Assembly (NCBI RefSeq): GCF_048892425.1 | Contig: NZ_JBLZHU010000004.1 | Coordinates: 186,001-250,000, forward strand | Reading direction: 5' to 3' | From: Pacificispira sp002696645 | Lineage (GTDB): Bacteria; Pseudomonadota; Alphaproteobacteria; UBA8366; Aestuariispiraceae | DNA length: 64,000 bases | Shown here: positions 42,721 through 51,986 of the stretch, piece by piece | Layout of the letters: every line of letters begins with the position of its first letter | Position numbering within the stretch: position 1 is the stretch's first letter | Translations under genes and position numbers: made by a program | The notes under the pieces: model-generated | Databases searched by the model: none | The model's input: the letters and a program-made list of their open reading frames with translations, nothing else | Told to the model about the DNA's origin: nothing

Positions 42721-44514
42721 TTATGCATTGACCCTGGCAATGGCACGCAGGAACACGGTTCCGAAATCTTCCAGCTTCTTTGGACCCACGCCGCTGACCA
42801 TTGCCATCTGGTCCAGCGTTTCGGGGCGCAGGCGGCACATGTCATGCAAGGTGGCATCGGCGAAAATGACATAGGCGGGGACATTGCGTTCCTGTGCCAG
42901 GTCCCGACGCAACGCCTTCAGGGCCGCCAGCAGATCTGGATCGACGCCTTCCAGGGAAACCGCGCGGCGTTCCGAACGCTCCGACTTCTTGGATTTTGGA
43001 ATTTCGCGATACAGGAAGGCTTCGTCCCCGCGCAGCACCGCTTGCCCCTTTCGGGTCAGCACCAATCCACCAAAGCCTTCGATATTGATCGACAGATATC
43101 CGCCCGCAACGGCCTGGCGGATAAAGGCCTGCCAGTATTGCTTTGGATGCTCCGCGCCAATCCCATAAGTGGGCAGCTTGTCATGCCCGCGTTCTTCGAT
43201 CTTTGCCGTCTTTGCGCCGCGCAGCACATCGATGATATGCGCCGTGCCGAAACTTTCACCCGTCCGCAGAATGGCAGACAGCAGCATCTGCGCTTCCCGC
43301 GTGCCATCAATCACGACCGGCGGATACAGACAGGTATCGCAATTGCCACAGGGTTCCGGATCCTCCCCAAAATAGGACAGCAGCGTCGCGCGGCGGCATT
43401 GTGTTGCCTCGCAATAGGCAAGCAGGGCATCCAGCCGCTTATGTTCGCGGCGCTTATGATCCTCGTCCTGGCCATCCTGATCGATGAATTGGCGGCGCAT
43501 GCGCAGATCATCCAGGCCGTACAGCATCCATACATCAGACGGCAGGCCATCCCGACCCGCACGGCCGATTTCCTGATAATAGGCTTCCATACTGCCGGGC
43601 AGATTGGTGTGAAAGACATAGCGGATATCCGGCTTATCAATCCCCATCCCAAAGGCGATGGTGGCGACCATCACGACGGCAGATTCCGACATGAAAATAT
43701 CCTGGTTTTCCTTGCGCTGATCTGACGGCAGGCCCGCATGATACGGCAGGGCGCGATACCCTTCCGCCGACAGGGCTTCAGCGACTTCATCGGTCAGGCG
43801 GCGCGACAGGCAATAGACAATGCCGGACTGATCCTTGCGATCCTCCAGAAAGCTCAACAACTGCTTCTTCCAATGGGTCTTTGGAACCACGGTCAGGCTC
43901 AGATTGGGGCGATCAAAGCCATGCACGACGGTGTCCCCGCGTCCCCGGAACAGCTTTTCCGCAATATCCCGCCGGGTCGCCACATCTGCCGTGGCGGTGA
44001 AGGCGCTGACCGTCGCATTGGGGAAATGGTCCGGCAGCGTTGACAGCATCTCGTAATCCGGTCGGAAGCTGGCCCCCCATTTCGAGATACAATGAGCCTC
44101 ATCAATCACAAAAAGGGCTGGATCCAGCTTTTGCAAGGCACCGATCATGCGCGGCGTCATCAGACGTTCGGGTGACATATACAGAATTTTCGCGCCGCCT
44201 TTCGCGACCCGCAGCCATTGCTCTACATTTTGATCCCGCGATTGCCCGGAATGGATACAGGCGGCATCAACACCATTCGCGCGAAGGCCTGCGACCTGAT
44301 CGTCCATCAAGGCGACAAGTGGGGACACAACAAGGGTCGGTCGATCCAACATCAGGGCGGGCACCTGATAGCACAGGGATTTTCCCGCCCCGGTCGGCAT
44401 CACCGTCAGGGTGTGGGTTCCCGACAGCAAACGATCAACAATCTCCCTCTGCCCCGGTCGAAAGCTTGGATAGCCAAAGACCGAGGACAGGACGTCTTCA
44501 GGCGACTGGGTCAA
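42721..44514 (-). CDS. recQ: ATP-dependent DNA helicase RecQ
   Basis: A 597-residue 3'-5' DNA helicase. Walker A TGAGKS is at 41-46, VIDEAHCISKWG carries the DEAH box, and GRAGRDGLPS is the motif VI arginine finger region. A zinc-binding domain (RRATLLSYFGE ... CGNCDTC) follows, then the winged-helix and a C-terminal HRDC domain (AALKALRRDLAQERNVPAYVIF). It acts in recombination and replication-fork repair. The start is TTG behind GGAGAG, overlapping the stop of the alpha/beta hydrolase gene by four bases, so the two genes are coupled. Confidence 0.95.
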   Translation of the reverse strand: MTQSPEDVLSSVFGYPSFRPGQREIVDRLLSGTHTLTVMPTGAGKSLCYQVPALMLDRPTLVVSPLVALMDDQVAGLRANGVDAACIHSGQSRDQNVEQWLRVAKGGAKILYMSPERLMTPRMIGALQKLDPALFVIDEAHCISKWGASFRPDYEMLSTLPDHFPNATVSAFTATADVATRRDIAEKLFRGRGDTVVHGFDRPNLSLTVVPKTHWKKQLLSFLEDRKDQSGIVYCLSRRLTDEVAEALSAEGYRALPYHAGLPSDQRKENQDIFMSESAVVMVATIAFGMGIDKPDIRYVFHTNLPGSMEAYYQEIGRAGRDGLPSDVWMLYGLDDLRMRRQFIDQDGQDEDHKRREHKRLDALLAYCEATQCRRATLLSYFGEDPEPCGNCDTCLYPPVVIDGTREAQMLLSAILRTGESFGTAHIIDVLRGAKTAKIEERGHDKLPTYGIGAEHPKQYWQAFIRQAVAGGYLSINIEGFGGLVLTRKGQAVLRGDEAFLYREIPKSKKSERSERRAVSLEGVDPDLLAALKALRRDLAQERNVPAYVIFADATLHDMCRLRPETLDQMAMVSGVGPKKLEDFGTVFLRAIARVNA

Positions 44515-45287
44515 GACAGAAAACTCTCCACGGCTTCCAGAAACAAGGCGGGCTGTTCCGCATGTAACCAGTGCCCTGCATCGGGGATCGCTTCAATCTC
44601 TGAATTGGGGAAAAGACGCTCAATTTCGGCATGATGGCGCGGCAGCACATGGGTCGAGTTTGCCCCGGTCAGGTGTAGGCTGGGCTTTTCGAATGCATGA
44701 TCGCTGTCAATATCCGGGAATCCTTCAATATTGGGCATCGCCTTTTCGATCACATCCAGATTGATCTTCCAGGTCAATCCACCGCCCTCCGCCGGCGCCA
44801 AGTTTTGCGCCAGGAAGGTGCGGATCATCCTTTCCGGGATTGCCGGGGCCAGGGCTTCTTCCGCTTCCGACCGGCGCGTCATGCCGGCAACGTCCAATTC
44901 CTGCATTGCCGTGACATAGGCCATTAAACCGCTGTCGCGCGGCGCTGGCGGGATATCAGCCACCACCAGTTTCTCAACCAGATCGGGCTGTTCCAGTGCC
45001 AGAATCATCGACGCTTTGCCGCCCATGGAATGACCAATGACGCGGGCCGGGCCACCAATCTGTTTTTCAATCAAGCCCGCAATATCACCTGCCATGGCGG
45101 GATAGGTCATCTCCTCATCCCAGGGTGATTCGCCGTGATTGCGCAGGTCGACCGATAGAACGCGATAGGTTTTCGACAGAACCTTGGAAATCGCACCCCA
45201 ATTGCGTTTGTTTCCGAACAAGCCATGCAGGATGACCAGAGGCGGACCCTCCCCTGCTTCTGAAAAAGATAGATCTAAAATCGACAT
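44511..45287 (-). CDS. Alpha/beta hydrolase, YbfF-like esterase
   Basis: A 258-residue alpha/beta hydrolase. The oxyanion motif is LVILHGLFGNKRNW, the nucleophile elbow is VIGHSMGGKAS with the catalytic Ser, and the catalytic His sits in AGHWLHAEQP near the end. This HGLFGN arrangement is typical of E. coli YbfF, an acyl-CoA/malonyl-ester-type esterase, but the true substrate is unknown. The ATG at 45287 follows GGAG and is preferred to a start at 45311. It is co-transcribed with recQ by overlap. Confidence 0.9.
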   Translation of the reverse strand: MSILDLSFSEAGEGPPLVILHGLFGNKRNWGAISKVLSKTYRVLSVDLRNHGESPWDEEMTYPAMAGDIAGLIEKQIGGPARVIGHSMGGKASMILALEQPDLVEKLVVADIPPAPRDSGLMAYVTAMQELDVAGMTRRSEAEEALAPAIPERMIRTFLAQNLAPAEGGGLTWKINLDVIEKAMPNIEGFPDIDSDHAFEKPSLHLTGANSTHVLPRHHAEIERLFPNSEIEAIPDAGHWLHAEQPALFLEAVESFLS

Positions 45288-45341
45288 TACCACTCCATAG
45301 AATTTGACCACTCACTCGACGAACCCTACCTTGCCCGAACG

Positions 45342-46079
45342 ATGGAAGGAAGTGATCTCCTCATATTTGCGATTGGTGCGGGGGCGGCCGGTTATATTGG
45401 CGGCCTGACAGGCCTGGGCGCGGCGCTGATCGCGCTGGCCTTCTGGCTGCATGTCATGCCGCCCCAGGTCGCCGTCCCGATGGCTGCCTTAATCGGTGTC
45501 ACCAGCCATTTGGTCACGTTGGGCTTTATTCGCCATGGCATTCGGGTCGGACGATTATGGCCCTTTATCCTGGGCGGCCTGATTGGGCTGCCAATGGGAC
45601 TTTACGCCCTCTCTTATTTGAACGTGGATTTTGCCAAGGCGGGTCTGGGCATCTTGCTGGTTCTTTATTGCAGCTATGGGCTGATCGTAAAAACACCGCC
45701 ACAGATTCAGGGGGGCGGGCGACGGGCAGATGGCGTCATTGGCTTTCTGGGCGGCTTTTTTGGGGGCGTCGCCAGCATGTCTGGGCCCGTCCCTACAATC
45801 TGGGCAGGTCTTCGCGGCTGGCCCAAGGATGAACAGCGCGGCGTTTTCCAGCCCTTCAACCTGGTCATACTGGGCATCGCCCTGATCGGGCACAGCTTTT
45901 ATGGACGGTTTGATGTCTTAACGGGGCCCAATATATTGATCGCTATGGCCTGCGGTGCCGCCGGGGCTGTGTTGGGCATTTATACCTATCGCCACACCAG
46001 TGATCGCAACTTCCGCCGCCTTGTCCTGATCCTGCTGCTGATCGGGGGGTTAAGCCATTTGGGCAGCGTTCTGTTTTGA
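45342..46079 (+). CDS. TauE/SafE-family anion exporter
   Basis: A 245-residue membrane protein with about eight hydrophobic segments. The family signature appears as GGLTGLGAALIAL at residues about 20-32 and again in the second half as FLGGFFGGVASMSGPVPTIW, the two inverted repeats of the TauE/SafE fold. Members export sulfite, sulfoacetate or other small organic acids. The gene ends 30 bp inside the convergent LysR gene, so the two overlap tail-to-tail. It is divergent from the esterase gene by about 55 bp. Confidence 0.9.
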   Translation: MEGSDLLIFAIGAGAAGYIGGLTGLGAALIALAFWLHVMPPQVAVPMAALIGVTSHLVTLGFIRHGIRVGRLWPFILGGLIGLPMGLYALSYLNVDFAKAGLGILLVLYCSYGLIVKTPPQIQGGGRRADGVIGFLGGFFGGVASMSGPVPTIWAGLRGWPKDEQRGVFQPFNLVILGIALIGHSFYGRFDVLTGPNILIAMACGAAGAVLGIYTYRHTSDRNFRRLVLILLLIGGLSHLGSVLF

Positions 46080-46991
46080 TACTTCTTCGCGGTAGGTTTT
46101 CTGAAAGGCCTCAACCACCGGCGCGGGGCGCTTGGTGTCCCGGGTTACTAGGGCAAAATCCTGCTCCAGCCGTGTTAGGTCCGGGCGCAGAGCACGAATC
46201 TCTCCGGCCGCAACCCAGGGGGCCGCACATTGATCGGGCATTAATCCCAGATACCGCCCGGTCTGTAACAGGATCAAGATCGCCTCCAGATTATTGGCAC
46301 TTGCCGCAGGTCCAGTTCGAAAAGGCTTTTCGCGGGTTCTCAGCGTATCCTGAAACGTTCGTCCAACATAATCCGGTCGCGTCAGATCCTCCAAACGGAT
46401 CAACTCATCGGGCTTGGAATACAGGGGGTGCAGCCTGCCACAATAGACAGACTGGACCTCTTTGGCGACATGGCTGTAGGCCAGTCCGGATTTTGGGCGG
46501 TGCATGGCACAGAAGGCAAGATGCACCGTACCATCCAGCAAGCGCCTTTCCATCTCGTCCGTGCTCAACACGCTGATCGTGATATGCACATCCGGTGCCT
46601 TGGCACGAAACCGGGACAGGGTTTCCGAAATCGGGATTTCCGGCAGGGTCAGAATGCCATCAATGATCGCCAGGTTGAATTCCCCGACCAATCGCCGTTG
46701 CGCCGTCGATACCTGGGCGCGAAAGGAATCCAGTGCCGTCATCAGGCGCACGACTTCCTGAAAGACCAACCGCCCTTCCTCTGTCAAGGCAAAGCCGCCG
46801 CGCCCACGCTCACACAATCGCAACCCCAGGCGGGTTTCCAAATTGGCGATATGGGTTGAGATCGTCGACCTGGCCAGACCAAGTTCCGCCTCTGCTGCGG
46901 TAAAGCCGCCACATTCCACCACGGTTTTGAAGACCCGCAGCAGCTTGATATCTGCGTCCCCGACCTGTCCCTGAAAATTTGTCTGTGCCAT
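46050..46991 (-). CDS. LysR-family transcriptional regulator
   Basis: A 313-residue LysR protein. The N-terminal winged helix has LLRVFKTVVECGGFTAAEAEL and STISTHIANLETRLGLRLCERGRGG. The rest is a two-lobe periplasmic-binding-like effector domain. It is divergent from the desaturase/TIM-barrel operon with about 115 bp between them, the usual layout for a LysR that activates its neighbour with the substrate or a product as coinducer. A palindrome AATCTTTAGATT lies in the gap. The 3' end overlaps the convergent TauE gene by 30 bp. Confidence 0.92.
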   Translation of the reverse strand: MAQTNFQGQVGDADIKLLRVFKTVVECGGFTAAEAELGLARSTISTHIANLETRLGLRLCERGRGGFALTEEGRLVFQEVVRLMTALDSFRAQVSTAQRRLVGEFNLAIIDGILTLPEIPISETLSRFRAKAPDVHITISVLSTDEMERRLLDGTVHLAFCAMHRPKSGLAYSHVAKEVQSVYCGRLHPLYSKPDELIRLEDLTRPDYVGRTFQDTLRTREKPFRTGPAASANNLEAILILLQTGRYLGLMPDQCAAPWVAAGEIRALRPDLTRLEQDFALVTRDTKRPAPVVEAFQKTYREEVSKQNAAQMA

Positions 46992-47007
46992 TACGTCTGT
47001 ATTCTTT

Positions 47008-47048
47008 AATCTTTAGATTGATACAATATGATTTTTCGACGTTATAGA
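47008..47048 (+). promoter_or_regulatory. LysR operator and promoter of the desaturase operon
   Basis: A perfect inverted repeat, AATCT-TT-AGATT (47008-47019), overlaps TTGATA (47018-47023), which is followed at 18 bp by TTATAG (47042-47047). The repeat over the -35 region fits a LysR-type recognition site. The assignment rests on position and symmetry. Confidence 0.5.
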
Positions 47049-47105
47049 TTTGCTACAGTGGGAACAAGAGAATCCTTGAAATGAACTTACAATTGGGGAT
47101 GAGAG

Positions 47106-48080
47106 ATGGAAGATTTCGTTGGACGCAAGAACCTGATCCCGCCCGCCCGGATGCGGGAGCTTTGCAAACGATCAGACCTGAAAGGCGCGATTCAAACCGC
47201 CAGCCATTTTGGGGCCATCGGCCTGACCGGCTTTGGTCTGTATATGACCTGGGGGACCTGGTGGGCCGTACCATTCTTTATTGCCCATGGGGTGCTGCTG
47301 AATTTCCTGTTCGCGGCCCAGCACGAATTCAACCACTACACGGCGTTCAAAACCCGCTGGGTCAACGATGTCTTCAACCGTATCACCGGGTTCGTTCAAC
47401 TGTATCCCCGCGATTATGAGCGTTGGTACCATTTTGAACACCATCGCCATACACAGGATTGGGACAATGACCCGGAACTGATCAGCCGGGGCGGCCCCTA
47501 TGATCTGGCCAGCTATCTGCCCTATCTGATCGGCATCACCTATTGGACCGGCCGCATCAAGCGCCTGTTCATCGTCGCCATGGGCAAAACCGCGCCCTAT
47601 TTCACCGAAAAGCAGACCCGCAAGGTCGTGCTGGAATCGCGACTGCATCTGCTGGGCTATGCGGTAGTGATCGCCTTGTCTGTGTATTTCCAGACCTGGG
47701 CAGCGGTGATCTATTGGATCGGTCCCATGTTCACCATGAAGATTTTCCAGAACGTCCAGAACATTGCCGAACATACCGGTCTGACGCATGAAAATGACAC
47801 CGTGCACAATACCCGCACGATCAAGACCTGGTGGATTTTCCGCTGGATGGCCTGGAACATGCAATATCACACGGCGCATCATACTTTCCCCGCCGTGCCG
47901 TTCCACGCCCTGCCAGCGCTGCATGCGGAACTGGTGAAACATGCCGGCTACGAGCCACCGACGACAGGCTATCTGGCATTCCAATGGCGTTTCATCCGCA
48001 AGCTGATGAAGGGGCCGGAAACCCGCGATGGCGAGGTTGAGATTGATCTGTCCCATACCCAACCGCAGGCGGCTGAATAA
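47106..48080 (+). CDS. Fatty-acid-desaturase-type membrane diiron protein
   Basis: A 324-residue membrane protein with the three histidine boxes of the desaturase/hydroxylase superfamily: HEFNH near residue 77, HFEHHRH near 115 and HTAHH near 259, which bind a non-heme diiron centre. Four to five hydrophobic segments surround them (about 31-50, 53-72, 193-212 and 215-230). The EHTGLTH segment before the last box is also typical. It could desaturate or hydroxylate a lipid or small hydrophobic substrate. It is coupled to the downstream TIM-barrel gene by a TAATG junction and probably activated by the divergent LysR. Confidence 0.9.
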   Translation: MEDFVGRKNLIPPARMRELCKRSDLKGAIQTASHFGAIGLTGFGLYMTWGTWWAVPFFIAHGVLLNFLFAAQHEFNHYTAFKTRWVNDVFNRITGFVQLYPRDYERWYHFEHHRHTQDWDNDPELISRGGPYDLASYLPYLIGITYWTGRIKRLFIVAMGKTAPYFTEKQTRKVVLESRLHLLGYAVVIALSVYFQTWAAVIYWIGPMFTMKIFQNVQNIAEHTGLTHENDTVHNTRTIKTWWIFRWMAWNMQYHTAHHTFPAVPFHALPALHAELVKHAGYEPPTTGYLAFQWRFIRKLMKGPETRDGEVEIDLSHTQPQAAE

Positions 48081-48913
48081 TGCAAAAACTGGAAGTGTAC
48101 CAATCCCGCTGGGCGATGGAACTGCGGCGCCCGGACGGGGTGGAGCGGTCTGACGAAGAAGCCTTTGCCATGGTCGCGGAAGCTGGTTTCGACGGCATGT
48201 GCCTGGATCTGGCAAAGTCCGACCTGGAAACGATTGAGCGCACCCGCCCGCTGTTTGAACAGCACAAGCTGGGCTGCATGATCAACGCCTTCCCCAAGAC
48301 GGTGGAAGGGTTCCTGCCAATCCTGGAGGCGGCGAAAGCGGCCAATGCCGTCGTCGTCAACATCATCGGGGAGGTTATGCCCTTCACCGTTGAGGAAGGC
48401 GTGGACGTGGTGCATCGCTGGATGGAGATGTCGGATCAAGTCGGCATGCCGATCCTGTTTGAGACCCACCGCAACTGCCTGACCAACGACCTGTTCTATA
48501 CGCTGCAATTGATGGAGCGTGTACCCGATATGCCGATCTGTGCGGACCTGTCCCATTATCTGATCGACCGGGAATTCTGGCATCCCTTAAATGAGCGGGA
48601 CCAGGGCTATATCAGTCAGATCCTGGCCCGGGCAGATTGCTTTCAGGGGCGCGTATCCTCCCGCGAACAGGTTCAGGTTCCCCTGCACTTCCCCCAGAGC
48701 CAGAAATGGGTCGATTTGTATAAATCCTGGTGGGAAGAAGGCATCGCATCCTGGAAGGGCCGCCACGGCCCCGACGACACCCTGATCTTCCTGACCGAAC
48801 TGGGCCCGCCCGAATATGCCATTACCGGCGCAGACGGCTATGAATTGTCCGACCGTTGGGAAGAATCCCTGCAAATCAAAGGCTGGGTCGAAGATATCTG
48901 GGCGAAGGTCTGA
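48080..48913 (+). CDS. Xylose-isomerase-like TIM-barrel protein
   Basis: A 277-residue protein of the AP endonuclease family 2 / xylose-isomerase-like fold. ILFETHRNCLTND and ICADLSHYLID place a Glu, His and Asp at metal-binding positions of the barrel, and ELGPPEYAI holds the last Glu. Members are sugar-phosphate isomerases, epimerases or lyases acting with a divalent cation; the substrate is unknown. The start overlaps the desaturase stop by one base (TAATG), so the two proteins are probably made together in one pathway. Its stop codon is embedded in a short tandem repeat. Confidence 0.85.
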   Translation: MQKLEVYQSRWAMELRRPDGVERSDEEAFAMVAEAGFDGMCLDLAKSDLETIERTRPLFEQHKLGCMINAFPKTVEGFLPILEAAKAANAVVVNIIGEVMPFTVEEGVDVVHRWMEMSDQVGMPILFETHRNCLTNDLFYTLQLMERVPDMPICADLSHYLIDREFWHPLNERDQGYISQILARADCFQGRVSSREQVQVPLHFPQSQKWVDLYKSWWEEGIASWKGRHGPDDTLIFLTELGPPEYAITGADGYELSDRWEESLQIKGWVEDIWAKV

Positions 48914-48935
48914 GGCGAAGGTCTGAGGCGAAGGG
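48901..48935. repeat. 13-bp tandem repeat across a stop codon
   Basis: GGCGAAGGTCTGA occurs twice in a row (48901-48913 and 48914-48926), followed by a partial third copy. The first copy carries the TGA stop of the TIM-barrel gene, the second repeats it out of use. Replication slippage is the likely origin. Confidence 0.9.
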
Positions 48936-48936
48936 C

Positions 48937-50190
48937 CTACAGCGTCCAATAGGTCATGCCATCGGGCACGCCCCGTTGACGCCAGATCGCCTTGATATCC
49001 GCGATCAGACCGTCTGGTTTAGCTAGCTTTCGCAAGGACAGCTGATCGAACGCGGAATGCGCAACGGCCCCGACAACGGCGTCATAGCCTGTGGCGGGTT
49101 CTGCAACCAAGTCGATATCATATTCATGTTTGGTTTCCGCTGCATCGGCCATCGGGTCGAAGACATCAACTGTGTGACCATGCACGGCCAAACGTGCGAT
49201 CAGGTCTGCGACCTTGGAATTGCGGATATCGGGCACGTTTTCCTTGAACGCGATGCCCAGCACCAGAATTTTTGACGGGCCGGATAGTTGCGCGTCGATA
49301 TTATCGGCGATCCGATGGGCCATGCCGTCATTAATGCTGCGCCCGGCCAGGATCACCTTGGGCTCAATATTCAACTGCTGTGCCGCATGGGCCAGATAAT
49401 AGGGATCAACCCCAATGCAGTGCCCCCCGACCAAGCCCGGCGTGAAGGGCAGGAAATTCCATTTCGTCCCAGCCGCTTCCAGAACGTCATGGACGGAAAT
49501 GCCCATTTTCTGGAAGATCGTCGCGATTTCATTGACGAAGGCGATGTTGATGTCGCGCTGGGCATTTTCGATCACCTTGGATGCTTCCGCCGTGCGAATA
49601 TCACGGGCGACGAAGATGTTGTTCCCGTTCATCGTGCCATACAGGCGGGCCAGCAATTGGCTGGCATTATGGGTCTGACCGGCCACAACCTTGGTGATCA
49701 AATCGACGCGGTGCACTTTGTCGCCTGGATTGATCCGTTCCGGGGAATAGCCCAGGAAAAAATCCTGGCCCGATGTCAGGCCAGACTCTTCCTCCAGGAT
49801 TGGACCACAGAAATCTTCCGTAACACCCGGATAGACGGTCGATTCATAAACCACGACCGTCCCCATTTTCAAATGACGCCCAACCATCCGGCTGGCAGAT
49901 TCAACAGCCCGCAAATCCGGCTTATTGTCGGGCCCGACCGGGGTTGGGACGGTCACAATGTGGATATGCGCTTCTGACAGGAAGCTTTCGTCAGCTATGT
50001 ATTCCAGTTTGGAATCGGCCAATTCACCGACGCTTAACTCTCCGGTTCGATCATGACCGGCGCGTAATTCTTCAACCCGCTGTCGATTAATATCAAACCC
50101 GATAACATCGAAATGCCGCGCCAGCGCGACCGCCAGCGGCAAGCCAACATAGCCAAGTCCAATGACCGATACAGTGGGATTCTCAAACAT
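48937..50190 (-). CDS. UDP-N-acetylglucosamine/galactosamine-type dehydrogenase (nucleotide-sugar dehydrogenase)
   Basis: A 417-residue dehydrogenase of the UDP-glucose/GDP-mannose family. VIGLGYVGLPLA is the NAD site, YSPERINPGD the central motif, and GGHCIGVDPYYLAHAA holds the catalytic Cys that forms the thioester. The sequence pattern is closer to the WbpO/TviB branch, which makes UDP-N-acetylgalactosaminuronic acid, than to UDP-glucose dehydrogenase. The product would supply a surface polysaccharide; no other sugar gene flanks it, though an O-antigen-ligase-like gene lies about 17 kb away. Confidence 0.9.
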   Translation of the reverse strand: MFENPTVSVIGLGYVGLPLAVALARHFDVIGFDINRQRVEELRAGHDRTGELSVGELADSKLEYIADESFLSEAHIHIVTVPTPVGPDNKPDLRAVESASRMVGRHLKMGTVVVYESTVYPGVTEDFCGPILEEESGLTSGQDFFLGYSPERINPGDKVHRVDLITKVVAGQTHNASQLLARLYGTMNGNNIFVARDIRTAEASKVIENAQRDINIAFVNEIATIFQKMGISVHDVLEAAGTKWNFLPFTPGLVGGHCIGVDPYYLAHAAQQLNIEPKVILAGRSINDGMAHRIADNIDAQLSGPSKILVLGIAFKENVPDIRNSKVADLIARLAVHGHTVDVFDPMADAAETKHEYDIDLVAEPATGYDAVVGAVAHSAFDQLSLRKLAKPDGLIADIKAIWRQRGVPDGMTYWTL

Positions 50191-50414
50191 TATAGCTCGC
50201 GCCTTTTAGTGCCGTCATTCAATACGGCATATATCCGCTGAGCGACAGGGTGTGTCAAACAAAGTGCTGATATTGGTTTAACGTATCGGGGCCGATCAAT
50301 CGCCGCATCGATCTCGGCGCCCAGACTTGGCTGTTTGGTATGCGGCCCAAGCCAAGCCCTGCAGGAATATTTTAATCAAAACATTCAATTTCACAAGAAT
50401 AGATAATCCGCCGA

Positions 50415-51446
50415 TCAATAGGCCCGATCAATGATAAAATCGACCAGATCGGTCATGGCTTCCTTGGTTGGTCCATTCTGAAAGATACCCAGGGCGTCGC
50501 GGGCGATGCTGCAATAATGACGGGCGCGATCCACTGAATCATCCAGCGTACCATGGGATGTCATCAGGCGCATGGCTTCTTCCAGATCGCCGTCTTTCTG
50601 GTCCATTTCGGCAATCGTTCGGTGCCAAAAGGCCCGCTCTTCTTCATTGCCCCGACGATAGGCCAGAATAACCGGCAAGGTCACTTTGCCTTCCCGGAAA
50701 TCATCACCCACAGTCTTGCCCAGCTTTAGCTGATCTGCAGAATAATCCAGCACATCATCGATCAATTGAAAGGCGATGCCGATATTCATGCCATAGCTTT
50801 CCAGCGCCTCTTCCTCGGCCTGGGGGCGTTCGGCCACAACCGCGCCAATGCGCGTGGCTGCGGCGAATAATTTTGCAGTCTTCGATCGAATAACTTCCAG
50901 ATAAGCCTCTTCCGTCGTTGTCGGCTCATTGGCCGTCATTAACTGCAGGACTTCCCCTTCCGCGATGACGGCAGAGGCATCGGACAATATGCGCAGAACC
51001 TGCAACGATCCATCAGCCGTCATCAATTGGAAGGATCGCGAAAACAGGAAATCCCCGACCAACACGCTGGCCTCATTTCCCCAGATTGCGTTGGCACTGG
51101 CCTGACCGCGGCGCAGGTCGCTTTCATCGACAACATCATCATGCAGCAGGGTCGCGGTATGGATAAATTCCACACAGGCGGCCAGCCCAATATGGCGCTG
51201 CCCCGTATAGCCACATAAATTCGCCGACGCCAGGGTCAGCACCGGGCGCAGGCGTTTACCGCCGGACGCGATGATATGACCTGCCAATTGCGGGATCAGC
51301 GCAACGGGGCTCTTCATATTATCCAGAATATGCTGGTTGACCTTTTTCAGGTCGCCCTCAACCAGCCCCAACAGGGCGTCAAGCGACGGACGCTCATCCT
51401 GCTTGGACGCTGATTTCTTATCAGTAAGCGGTAAAATGGTCGCCAA
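50415..51446 (-). CDS. ispB: Polyprenyl (octaprenyl-type) diphosphate synthase
   Basis: A 343-residue trans-prenyl synthase. LLHDDVVDESDLRRG is the first Asp-rich motif and FQLIDDVLDYSAD the second; both bind Mg2+-pyrophosphate. GGKRLRPVL is the lysine/arginine site for isopentenyl diphosphate. It makes the long isoprenoid tail of ubiquinone in the cytoplasm. The start is TTG behind GGAG, as no suitable ATG lies nearby, which suggests modest translation. It is adjacent to the VOC gene on the same strand but spaced by 120 bp. Confidence 0.92.
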   Translation of the reverse strand: MATILPLTDKKSASKQDERPSLDALLGLVEGDLKKVNQHILDNMKSPVALIPQLAGHIIASGGKRLRPVLTLASANLCGYTGQRHIGLAACVEFIHTATLLHDDVVDESDLRRGQASANAIWGNEASVLVGDFLFSRSFQLMTADGSLQVLRILSDASAVIAEGEVLQLMTANEPTTTEEAYLEVIRSKTAKLFAAATRIGAVVAERPQAEEEALESYGMNIGIAFQLIDDVLDYSADQLKLGKTVGDDFREGKVTLPVILAYRRGNEEERAFWHRTIAEMDQKDGDLEEAMRLMTSHGTLDDSVDRARHYCSIARDALGIFQNGPTKEAMTDLVDFIIDRAY

Positions 51447-51566
51447 GACCGTATCTCCAACTTGAAAGCAATTGACGCGCGTTCCCTTTCGAGGCCACTG
51501 CTCAAAATAGCCGAGACCCCTATAGGGTCAAGGGGTGTGCGTCGGCAAGTCAATTTCTCGCTGGCT

Positions 51567-51968
51567 TCAGGCTCCGGCCTGATCTTCGGGCAAGTGACAA
51601 ACGACCTGCAATTTGTTGCCATCCAAATCCCGGAAGTATGCGCCATAATAATTTTCATGATAGTGCGGGCGCAGGCTAGGGGCACCTTCATCCACAGCCC
51701 CCAGAGAGCGCGCCATTTCATAAGCCCTTCGCACCATCTGGCGGGTCTGTGCCGCAAAGGCGAAATGCGTGCCATTGCCTGCAGTAGCCTGCTTTTCATC
51801 AAAAGGGGGAAAGACCCAGAATTTAGGGTCATCTGGCCTGCCCCATCCGGCATAGCCGGATTGAATATCCCCGCGATAACGCGGAATTCCCAGGACACTA
51901 AAGACGGCATCATAAAATCGAATTGCGCGGGAAACGTCGTTAGTCCCAACCGTGACGTGACTGAACAT
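51567..51968 (-). CDS. VOC-family (glyoxalase-like) protein
   Basis: A 133-residue protein with the vicinal oxygen chelate fold: it opens with FSHVTVGTNDVSRAIRFYDAV, where the early His is a metal ligand, and ends with YYGAYFRDLDGNKLQVVCH, where the late residues supply further ligands. Such single-domain VOC proteins serve as glyoxalases, dioxygenases or resistance proteins; the reaction is unknown. GGAGGGG precedes the ATG. It follows the DUF3299 gene on the same strand by 18 bp and may be co-transcribed with the ABC locus upstream. Confidence 0.87.
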   Translation of the reverse strand: MFSHVTVGTNDVSRAIRFYDAVFSVLGIPRYRGDIQSGYAGWGRPDDPKFWVFPPFDEKQATAGNGTHFAFAAQTRQMVRRAYEMARSLGAVDEGAPSLRPHYHENYYGAYFRDLDGNKLQVVCHLPEDQAGA

Positions 51969-51986
51969 AGACTCCCCTCCAACCGT

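Noticed and set aside
47172..48215. 347-codon frame on the minus strand
   Set aside because: It is antisense to the desaturase gene, whose three His boxes leave no doubt about the coding strand.
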